From Allobosea sp. Root381 (lineage in GTDB: Bacteria; Pseudomonadota; Alphaproteobacteria; Rhizobiales; Beijerinckiaceae): a DNA stretch of 64,000 nucleotides. A model generated the notes under the pieces. It did not search any database. It saw only the letters and a program-made list of their open reading frames with translations, and was not told where the DNA came from. The translations under genes and the position numbers were made by a program. The stretch spans positions 586,740-650,739 of the forward strand of contig NZ_LMJT01000001.1 of assembly GCF_001429395.1 (NCBI RefSeq), read 5' to 3'. Shown piece by piece: positions 58,121 through 64,000 of this stretch (its first letter is position 1; every line of letters begins with the position of its first letter).

Positions 58121-58145
58121 GGAACAGAACGCTGCTGCGAACGTA
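58121..58145 (+). promoter_or_regulatory. Possible EcfG-type promoter in the otsA-otsB gap
   Basis: GGAAC, 16 bases, CGTA on the plus strand; the last -10 base differs from CGTT. It points to otsB-GH15 but leaves a 200-bp leader, so it is less certain than the others. Confidence 0.4.
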
Positions 58146-58343
58146 ATGTTTCCGTGGACGCGCCCGGTCTCCGGCGACGCGATGGCAGCCTTGCGCAGAA
58201 AGCGAGGCAGCCCGGGCAAATTGAAGGCGAAATGTGGCGAGTTCGCGAAGATGAATATCGCGCGCGCCGATAGCAAAGCAGATAAGAAGGATTGGCGCGA
58301 GGCCGGCGCCGCGTTTCCGCCGGCTTTCTTGGTCAGACAGGCG

Positions 58344-59144
58344 ATGATGACGAATTTGATCGACCCCGGAACTGTCAGCGATATCCAAGACTTGCCCGCT
58401 GGCGAGCCTGCGATTGCGCTGTTTCTCGATTTCGACGGAACGCTCGTCGAAATCGCTCCGGCTCCCGACGAGGTCAGGCTCGACCGGCGTGTGCCGGCAG
58501 CGCTCGACGCCTTGCGCACGAGCCTCAGCGGTGCGCTTGCGCTGGTCTCCGGGCGGCCCGTCTCCTTCCTCGATGCAGCACTCGAGCCCTATAAATTCGA
58601 CGCCGCCGGCCTGCATGGCGCGCAGGTGCGTCTCGACGGCGAGATCCGCGCGCAGGCCGATGCGCCGGAAGCGATGCGCAGCGCCCTGCGCGACATGGTG
58701 CGTTTTGCCAACAGCAATGTCGGCATCATCATCGAGGACAAACGCATCTCGGCCGCGCTGCATTGGCGGCTCGCGCCCCAGCTCAAGGACGAGGCGCTCG
58801 AGCTGATGCGTGCCGTTGCCGCGCGCATGGGCGCTGGCGTCAGGCTGCAGGAGGGGAAATCCGTGGCGGAGCTGGTGCCTGCCTCGGCGAGCAAGGGCAC
58901 CGCCATCGCGCATCTGATGCAGGCCGCCCCCTATGCCGGACGGATGCCGGTCTTCATCGGCGACGACATCACCGACGAGGACGGGTTCGAGGCCGTGAAT
59001 GCGCTGGGCGGCCTCTCGATCCGGATCGGCGAAGGCGAGACCCGCGCCAAGATCCGCATTGCCTCGCCGACGGGCTTGCGCACCATTCTTCTCGACGCCG
59101 CCGAGCGCGGCAGCCTGACCGCCTCCTGCTTCTCCCAAGGGTGA
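58344..59144 (+). CDS. otsB: Trehalose-6-phosphate phosphatase OtsB
   Basis: 266 aa. Two tandem ATGs (58344, 58347) are possible starts; the frame is open upstream into antisense sequence. HAD-type motifs: LFLDFDGTLVEIAP (about residue 27, nucleophile Asp), ALVSGRPVSF, and VFIGDDITDEDGFEAV (about 213). It removes phosphate from trehalose-6-phosphate. The GH15 gene starts two bases after its stop, so both are one transcript. Confidence 0.95.
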   Translation: MMTNLIDPGTVSDIQDLPAGEPAIALFLDFDGTLVEIAPAPDEVRLDRRVPAALDALRTSLSGALALVSGRPVSFLDAALEPYKFDAAGLHGAQVRLDGEIRAQADAPEAMRSALRDMVRFANSNVGIIIEDKRISAALHWRLAPQLKDEALELMRAVAARMGAGVRLQEGKSVAELVPASASKGTAIAHLMQAAPYAGRMPVFIGDDITDEDGFEAVNALGGLSIRIGEGETRAKIRIASPTGLRTILLDAAERGSLTASCFSQG

Positions 59145-59146
59145 CG

Positions 59147-60988
59147 ATGACAATATCGACGACGGCCACGGGGCCGCACTCCGCCTCGCTCGACCTCGGC
59201 GTGATCGGCAATTGCTCCATCGCTGCCCTCATCGACCGCCAGGCGCGCATCGTCTGGGGCTGTTTCCCGCGCTTCGACCGCGACCCGGTCTTCTGCTCGC
59301 TGATCGACAACCAGGCGGCCGATGGCGACGCCATGCCGCGCAAGGGCGTCTTCGCGATCGATCTCGTCGGCATGACGCGCTGCGAGCAGAGCTACCTCGA
59401 CAACACCGCGATCCTGTCCTCGGTGCTCTCGGACGATCATGGCAACGCCATCGAGATCCTCGATTTCGCGCCGCGCTTCGTGCGCTATGAGCGCTTCTTC
59501 CGGCCGCCGCAGCTGGTGCGACGGGTACGGCGGGTTTCGGGGAGGCCGCGCATCCGCGTGGTGGTGAAGCCGACGCTGGGGCTCGGCGAGGAGCCGGACG
59601 AGATCACGCGCGGTTCCAACCATGTCCGCTTCGTCGGCGCGGACCAGACGATCCGCCTCACCACCGACGCACCGATCTCCTATGTCGCCGATGGCGTTCC
59701 CTTTGCCGTCGACCGGCCGTTCTCCTTCTTCATCGGGGCCGACGAGGCGTTGCGGGCCGAGATCGAGACGACATCGCGCGAGTTTCTCGACAAGACCACG
59801 GATTACTGGCGCGACTGGGTGCGCTCGCTGTCGCTGCCCTTCGAATACCAGCGCGAGGTCATACGGGCCGCGATCACGCTGAAGATGTGCGCCTTCGAGG
59901 AGACCGGCGCGATCGTGGCTGCGCTGACCACCTCGATTCCGGAGGCGCCGGGCACGCAGCGCAACTGGGACTACCGTTTCTGCTGGCTGCGCGATGCCTA
60001 TTTCGTCGTCCATGCGCTGAACCGCCTCGGCACCACGCGGACGATGGAGGACTATCTCGGCTTCATCACCAACATCGTCGACACCTTCACGGAGAGCGGC
60101 GCCGAGCACCTGCCGCCGCTCTATCCGATCACCCGGGGCGGCGTGCTCGACGAGTTCGAGGCACCCAATCTCTCCGGCTATCGCGGCCACCAGCCGGTGC
60201 GCTTCGGCAATGGCGCGGCGACGCAGATCCAGAACGACGGCTATGGCGCCGTCGTTCTGGCGGCGACGCATTCCTTCTTCGACCAGCGCCTGATCCAGCC
60301 CGGCAAGGAATCGCTCTTCGGCCAGCTCGAGCGGATGGGCGAGCTCGCCGTCGCCTTCTTCGACAAGCCGGATGCCGGCCCGTGGGAGCTGCGGCACAAG
60401 GAGTCGGTGCATTCCTTCTCGAGCGTGATGTGCTGGGCCGCCAGCGACCGGCTCGCGCGCATCGCCGGTACGCTCGGGCGGGCCGACCGCAAGGAATACT
60501 GGAAGACCGAGTCGAAGCGGCTGAAGAAGGAGATTCTCGCGCGCACATGGAACGAGGAGAAGGGCCACTTCGTCTCGACCTTCGACGGCGACGACCTCGA
60601 TGCGACCCTGCTGCTGTTCGCGGAGCTCGGCTTCGTCAAGGCTGACGATCCCCGCTTCGTCGCGACCGTCGAGGCGATCGGCCGCGACCTGACCCGTGGC
60701 GACCTCCTCCTACGCTACGCCACGCAGGACGATTTCGGCTACATGCACACCGGCTTCCTGATCTGCGCCTTCTGGTATGTCGATGCGCTGCATGCCATCG
60801 GCCGGCGCGAGGAGGCCAAGGCGCTGTTCGCGCGCATCCTGAAGCGCCGCAACAGCTTCGGTCTGCTCTCCGAGGACGCCGATCTCGAAACCGGCGAGCT
60901 CTGGGGCAACTTCCCGCAGACCTATTCCCATGTCGGGCTGATCAACTCCGCGATGCGGCTCAGCCGGAACTGGGAAGAGGCGTTCTGA
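59147..60988 (+). CDS. Glycoside hydrolase family 15 protein (glucoamylase/trehalase-like)
   Basis: 613 aa. An N-terminal beta-sandwich (LGVIGNCSIAALIDRQARIVWGC) is followed by an (alpha/alpha)6 barrel. GH15 signature segments: RNWDYRFCWLRDAYF (about residue 265), WELRHKESVHSFSSVM (about 415) and TGELWGNFPQTYSHVGL (about 583), supplying the two catalytic Glu. Known bacterial GH15 enzymes cleave starch ends or trehalose. Its place two bases after otsB suggests trehalose turnover. No signal peptide, so it is cytosolic. Confidence 0.92.
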   Translation: MTISTTATGPHSASLDLGVIGNCSIAALIDRQARIVWGCFPRFDRDPVFCSLIDNQAADGDAMPRKGVFAIDLVGMTRCEQSYLDNTAILSSVLSDDHGNAIEILDFAPRFVRYERFFRPPQLVRRVRRVSGRPRIRVVVKPTLGLGEEPDEITRGSNHVRFVGADQTIRLTTDAPISYVADGVPFAVDRPFSFFIGADEALRAEIETTSREFLDKTTDYWRDWVRSLSLPFEYQREVIRAAITLKMCAFEETGAIVAALTTSIPEAPGTQRNWDYRFCWLRDAYFVVHALNRLGTTRTMEDYLGFITNIVDTFTESGAEHLPPLYPITRGGVLDEFEAPNLSGYRGHQPVRFGNGAATQIQNDGYGAVVLAATHSFFDQRLIQPGKESLFGQLERMGELAVAFFDKPDAGPWELRHKESVHSFSSVMCWAASDRLARIAGTLGRADRKEYWKTESKRLKKEILARTWNEEKGHFVSTFDGDDLDATLLLFAELGFVKADDPRFVATVEAIGRDLTRGDLLLRYATQDDFGYMHTGFLICAFWYVDALHAIGRREEAKALFARILKRRNSFGLLSEDADLETGELWGNFPQTYSHVGLINSAMRLSRNWEEAF

Positions 60989-62048
60989 ATGCGCCGATCC
61001 CGGCGCGCGCTGATTTGCGCGCCCAATCCATGGCCGGTTGCTCGACGAAACGGTGCAGCAATGCCGCAGTGGAGAGCGTGGCGATCAGTACGAAGGCTGG
61101 AAAGAAGCCAAACCAGACCCAGGCCGCCTTCGGCAGCAGGGCCTGGCAGGCCATCGCTCCGATCATGACGATCGGGAAATGGGCCAGATAGATGCCGTAG
61201 GACCAGTCGCCCCCCAAGCGTATTGCGCGGGCAAAGCCGCCCTGCAAGGGCGCGGGGCCGATCGCGGCCGCGACCAACAGCGTCGCCGGGCCACCCCAGG
61301 CGAGCCAGCGCCAAGGCCCGGGGTCGCCGACGGACAGAGCCAACCCTGCCAGTGCCAGCACGACGAGCAGCAGTCGCGTCATTCCGGCGAAGGCCAACCG
61401 GCCTGTGCAGAGCAGCCCGTAGAGAGCAATGCCGGCGGCGAATTCTACGATGATCGGGTCCGTATAGAAGCGCAGCGCGAGCGAGGCCGGGCCGACCAAT
61501 GCGCCCAGTGCTGCGGAGACAATGAGCGCCGCCGCCACCAGCCTCAGCGCGGTTCTCTGGCGGAAGCCCAGCGTGAGCGCGAAGAGCCCATAGAATGCCA
61601 TCTCGTAGTTGAGCGTCCAGCCGATCGTCAGGATCGGGAAGATGCGCTCCTCCGCATTGGTGGCGGGCAAAAAGAGGTAGGAGGCGGCAACCGACCACCA
61701 GGACGCGTTACTCCAGGCTTCGCTGCCGATCGCGGCGAAGGCGAGAATCATCACGCCGGTCATGAGCCAGTACAGCGGCGCGACGCGAGCCCAGCGGCGC
61801 AGGAGAAAGCTGCGCCACGCGCCAGGGCTGCCGAAGAGGGCGCCGCTGGAATAGGCGATGATGAAGCCCGAAACGACGAAGAAGATGTCGACGCCTGCTG
61901 CGAACGGAAATACCGCCAGTGGCGAATCCTGCGGTGCGAGGCCCAGATAGCGTGTCGAGACCGCGTTCGCAGTGTGTTCAACGAGTACGAGGCCGGCGGC
62001 TGCCGCCCTTAGCATCTGCAGGCTGTCGAGCCGGAGACCGGATGTCAT
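60960..62048 (-). CDS. Membrane acyltransferase (acyltransferase 3 family)
   Basis: 362 aa from the ATG at 62048 (16 more open codons upstream). About ten membrane segments. The acyltransferase-3 catalytic region is near the N-terminus: LRAAAAGLVLVEHTANAV with the conserved His (about residue 22), then GVDIFFVVSGFIIAYSSG (about 52) and SFLLRRWARVAPLYW (about 80). Such enzymes O-acetylate or succinylate exported glycans. Its 3' end overlaps the GH15 gene by 29 bp on the opposite strand. Confidence 0.9.
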   Translation of the reverse strand: MTSGLRLDSLQMLRAAAAGLVLVEHTANAVSTRYLGLAPQDSPLAVFPFAAGVDIFFVVSGFIIAYSSGALFGSPGAWRSFLLRRWARVAPLYWLMTGVMILAFAAIGSEAWSNASWWSVAASYLFLPATNAEERIFPILTIGWTLNYEMAFYGLFALTLGFRQRTALRLVAAALIVSAALGALVGPASLALRFYTDPIIVEFAAGIALYGLLCTGRLAFAGMTRLLLVVLALAGLALSVGDPGPWRWLAWGGPATLLVAAAIGPAPLQGGFARAIRLGGDWSYGIYLAHFPIVMIGAMACQALLPKAAWVWFGFFPAFVLIATLSTAALLHRFVEQPAMDWARKSARAGIGAFRTPLPSSG

Positions 62049-62259
62049 GTGGCGGTCTGTCGTCCCGTGGTGGCGCCTCGACCGCCATAGAAACATTCAG
62101 ACCCAGAATTGACAAGTTTTCGCTACATTTATGTACCGCTTGGCCGCGTCGGAGATCGTTCGCTTCTGGTCCGCGGAAAGCCGACGAACCTGGCGGAGCG
62201 CCGTCTCTCCTGCAGTTAAGGAAGCGCTTGAGACGGCCGCAGAGGACGAACCGCGCAGC

Positions 62260-63465
62260 TCACTCCATCAGCTTCGCCGCCCGCATCACCGCCAGCGCCA
62301 GCGTCTGCGCGGCGGGGACGATGCTCTCGACCTCGAGGAACTCGTCCGGCGTATGCGCCATGCCGCCGATCGGGCCGACGCTGCAGAGCGTCGGGCAGCC
62401 CTGCGCCGCGGTGAAGCCGGAATCGGCGCAGCCGCCGGTGAATTCGGCGATGGTCGCCATGCCGAAGCCGGCGGCGGCGTCGCGATAGGTCTCGAACAGC
62501 TTCTGCGACTCCGCCGTGCCTTCGAGCGGCAGGAACTCGCCCTTGATCGAAAGGGTGGCGCCGGTGCCGGCGACCTCGGGCGTCTCGATGATGGCCTTGA
62601 TCTTCGCGACCATCTCACCGCGCTGGGCGGCGGTGACGTAGCGCAGGTCGATCTCGCACCAGGCGTGGGGGGCGACCGTGTTGACCGTCTGGCCGCCGCC
62701 GATCAGCCCGACATTGACGGTGATGCCCTTTTCGAGGTCGGTGAGGCCCTGGAGCTTCGGAATCTTGTGGCCGAGATCGACGATGGCCGAGGCGCCCTTC
62801 TCGTAATTCGCGCCCGAATGCGCCGGCTTGCCGGTGAACTCGGCGCGCATGAAGACGCCGCCCTTGCGGCCGCTGGTGACCGACTGGCGATGGTCGCGGG
62901 CGAAGTCGCTGCCGGCCGGCAGGCGGCTGGGCTCGGCATTGAAAACGCAGCGCGATTCGCGCGCCGCCGCCTCGATGACCGCGCGCGAGGACGGCGAGCC
63001 GATTTCCTCGTCCGAGGTGGTCAGCACCGTCAGCGGCGCGGAGAGCCCGCCGCATTCGGCGAAGGCGGCCGCGACGAAGGCCTCGATGACGATGCCGGCC
63101 TTCATGTCGGCGACGCCCGGCCCGTAGGCTCGGCCGTCCTTGACCGAAAAGGGCCGGCGCGTCGGCTCGCCCTTGGGGAAGACGGTGTCGCGATGGCCGA
63201 GCAGCAGCACCGGGCGCTGGTCGTTGGCGGTCGGGTTCGGCAGGCGCGCCTTGACCGCGTCGCCATAGGTCGCGTCCGGGATGATCTCGACCGCCAGGCC
63301 GTTGAGTTCGTGGAAGCGGGCGACCACCTGTCCGGCGCGGTCGACGCCGGCCTTGTCGTAGGAACCTGAATCGGTGTCGACCATCTCGCGCAGCAGCGCG
63401 ACCATCGCCTCCTTGCGGCTTCCGAGCCAGTCGACGACTTTCTGTTCTTCGGCAGTGAGGGACAT
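62260..63465 (-). CDS. M20 family metallopeptidase (glutamate carboxypeptidase-like)
   Basis: 401 aa from the ATG at 63465 (AAGGAG upstream). Metal ligands and catalytic residues: LLGHRDTVFPKG (about residue 85), YGPGVADMKAG (about 115), TSDEEIGS with the catalytic Glu (about 150), and HSGANYEKGASAI in the dimerisation lid (about 215). It resembles carboxypeptidase G2-type enzymes that release C-terminal glutamate. No clear signal peptide. Substrate unknown. Confidence 0.93.
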   Translation of the reverse strand: MSLTAEEQKVVDWLGSRKEAMVALLREMVDTDSGSYDKAGVDRAGQVVARFHELNGLAVEIIPDATYGDAVKARLPNPTANDQRPVLLLGHRDTVFPKGEPTRRPFSVKDGRAYGPGVADMKAGIVIEAFVAAAFAECGGLSAPLTVLTTSDEEIGSPSSRAVIEAAARESRCVFNAEPSRLPAGSDFARDHRQSVTSGRKGGVFMRAEFTGKPAHSGANYEKGASAIVDLGHKIPKLQGLTDLEKGITVNVGLIGGGQTVNTVAPHAWCEIDLRYVTAAQRGEMVAKIKAIIETPEVAGTGATLSIKGEFLPLEGTAESQKLFETYRDAAAGFGMATIAEFTGGCADSGFTAAQGCPTLCSVGPIGGMAHTPDEFLEVESIVPAAQTLALAVMRAAKLME

Positions 63466-63530
63466 AGGCGCAGGCTCCTTCGGGAAAATCCGGCGCAAGC
63501 TAGACCAGCGCGGCGCGCCGGGAAACCGCC

Positions 63531-63616
63531 GTCATTCTCGGGCGAAGGAAGGCCGAGACCCGAGAAGCTCGTTCCGAACGGCGGCTGGTTTCAGAGATGG
63601 TCGGGGCAAGCCCGTC
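63531..63616. repeat. Dispersed palindromic repeat (GTCATTCTCGGG type), diverged copy
   Basis: GTCATTCTCGGG...CCCGAGAA, then ATGGTCGGGGCAAGCCCGTC, aligned with the complete copy at 13315-13420. The right end has diverged. Confidence 0.65.
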
Positions 63617-63638
63617 TACGAGGCTCTTCCAAGAAAAA

Positions 63639-63660
63639 GGCCGCGGCTTGCGCCGCGGCC
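63639..63660 (-). terminator. Terminator of the catalase gene
   Basis: Perfect 9-bp arms GGCCGCGGC / GCCGCGGCC with a TTGC loop, followed on the minus strand by TTTTT (63634-63638). Confidence 0.9.
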
Positions 63661-63683
63661 CGATATTCAACCCGGAGACCGGA

Positions 63684-64000
63684 TTACTCTGCCGCCTGCT
63701 GCGGGGTGTTCTCGGTCACCGAGATCGCGGGGCGCTCGCGACCGTCCGACTTGGCCAGCGCGGCGCGGACGCCGTTGCCGTACTCCGGATGGACCTTGTC
63801 GAAATGCGCGAGCTGGCGCTCCTCGATATGCTGCGGGATGCCGCCCATCGCCGCGGCAATGTTCGAGAACAGCCGCGCCTTCTGGCCAGCGTCGAACAGG
63901 TTGAACAGCGCGCGCGGCTGCGAATAGTCGTCGTTGCCGATGCGGTGATTGTAGCGATCGGCATCGCCCGAGATCTTCAGCGGCGGCTCCTTGGCGGCAG
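63684..64000 (-). CDS. Catalase, C-terminal part
   Basis: The last 105 codons of a minus-strand gene that continues beyond the window, ending TAA at 63684-63686. Readable segments are [56 protein letters not shown] and [11 protein letters not shown]. This is the typical C-terminus of a small-subunit monofunctional haem catalase. It removes hydrogen peroxide. A strong terminator follows. Confidence 0.93.
   Translation of the reverse strand, partial: AAKEPPLKISGDADRYNHRIGNDDYSQPRALFNLFDAGQKARLFSNIAAAMGGIPQHIEERQLAHFDKVHPEYGNGVRAALAKSDGRERPAISVTENTPQQAAE

Noticed and set aside
56514..59144. Long plus-strand frame that would fuse sequence antisense to otsA with otsB
   Set aside because: Only the part after 58344 matches trehalose-phosphate phosphatases; the rest is antisense of otsA.

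Overview
The window looks like a chromosomal segment from a high-GC alphaproteobacterium of the order Hyphomicrobiales (Rhizobiales). A Bosea-like or related genus is my best guess, but no 16S gene is present to fix it. The reasons are the five-gene HutF-type histidine pathway, nitrogen-type PTS enzyme I (ptsP), the ptsP-prfA-prmC-DUF4167-clpB neighbourhood, rhizobial-type MotA/MotB, several TRAP transporters, GGAAC-N16-NGTT (EcfG general-stress) promoters, and many dispersed GTCAT...ATGAC palindromes. I see no prophage, insertion sequence, CRISPR array or secretion cluster.

Layout. 1-3.5 kb: tail of a YigZ/IMPACT protein, a Tat-exported berberine-bridge-like FAD oxidase, and an aldehyde dehydrogenase. 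3.6-8.3 kb: a stress and envelope block with a 50-aa membrane peptide, a PNPOx-like stress protein, a lipid kinase/PAP2 phosphatase pair, a transglutaminase-like protein, a PRC-barrel protein and a glycine-zipper lipoprotein. Two divergent gene pairs in this block share EcfG-like promoters. 8.3-15.1 kb: hutC-hutF diverge from hutI-hutH-hutU around two identical 16-bp palindromes, and hutG is absent. 15.1-20.5 kb: cfa, then a GntR regulator with a TRAP transporter. 20.7-25.6 kb: a nitrate/sulfonate-type ABC transporter whose operon contains a Mug-like DNA glycosylase, diverging from a ThDP-dependent enzyme.

25.7-32.6 kb: a deacetylase-family enzyme, a TetR regulator, an acyl-CoA dehydrogenase and a biotin-dependent acyl-CoA carboxylase (both subunits), with a TetR-type palindrome in the divergent gap. 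32.9-36.9 kb: a second TRAP transporter followed by an acetamidase/formamidase. 36.9-39.2 kb: a small membrane protein, motB and motA. 39.2-40.05 kb: a degenerate region and tRNA-Thr(CGT). 40.1-45.5 kb: aromatic amino-acid genes (TyrA-type dehydrogenase, hisC, chorismate mutase) facing metX-metW. 45.5-56.3 kb: a methyltransferase, clpB, DUF2293, a MOSC protein, DUF4167, prmC, a small secreted protein, prfA and ptsP. 56.4-61 kb: otsA divergent from otsB-GH15. 61-64 kb: an acyltransferase, an M20 peptidase and the C-terminal end of a catalase.

The most unusual patterns are these. (i) A general-stress promoter set drives divergent small-protein genes. (ii) All three solute-binding-protein genes are followed, within about 20 bp, by a strong palindrome or stem-loop placed before the next gene of the transporter operon. 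(iii) Four otherwise different palindromic repeat families share the outer ends GTCAT...ATGAC, and one of them encodes the C-terminus of Cfa. (iv) A Mug-type glycosylase with altered active-site motifs is translationally coupled to an ABC permease.
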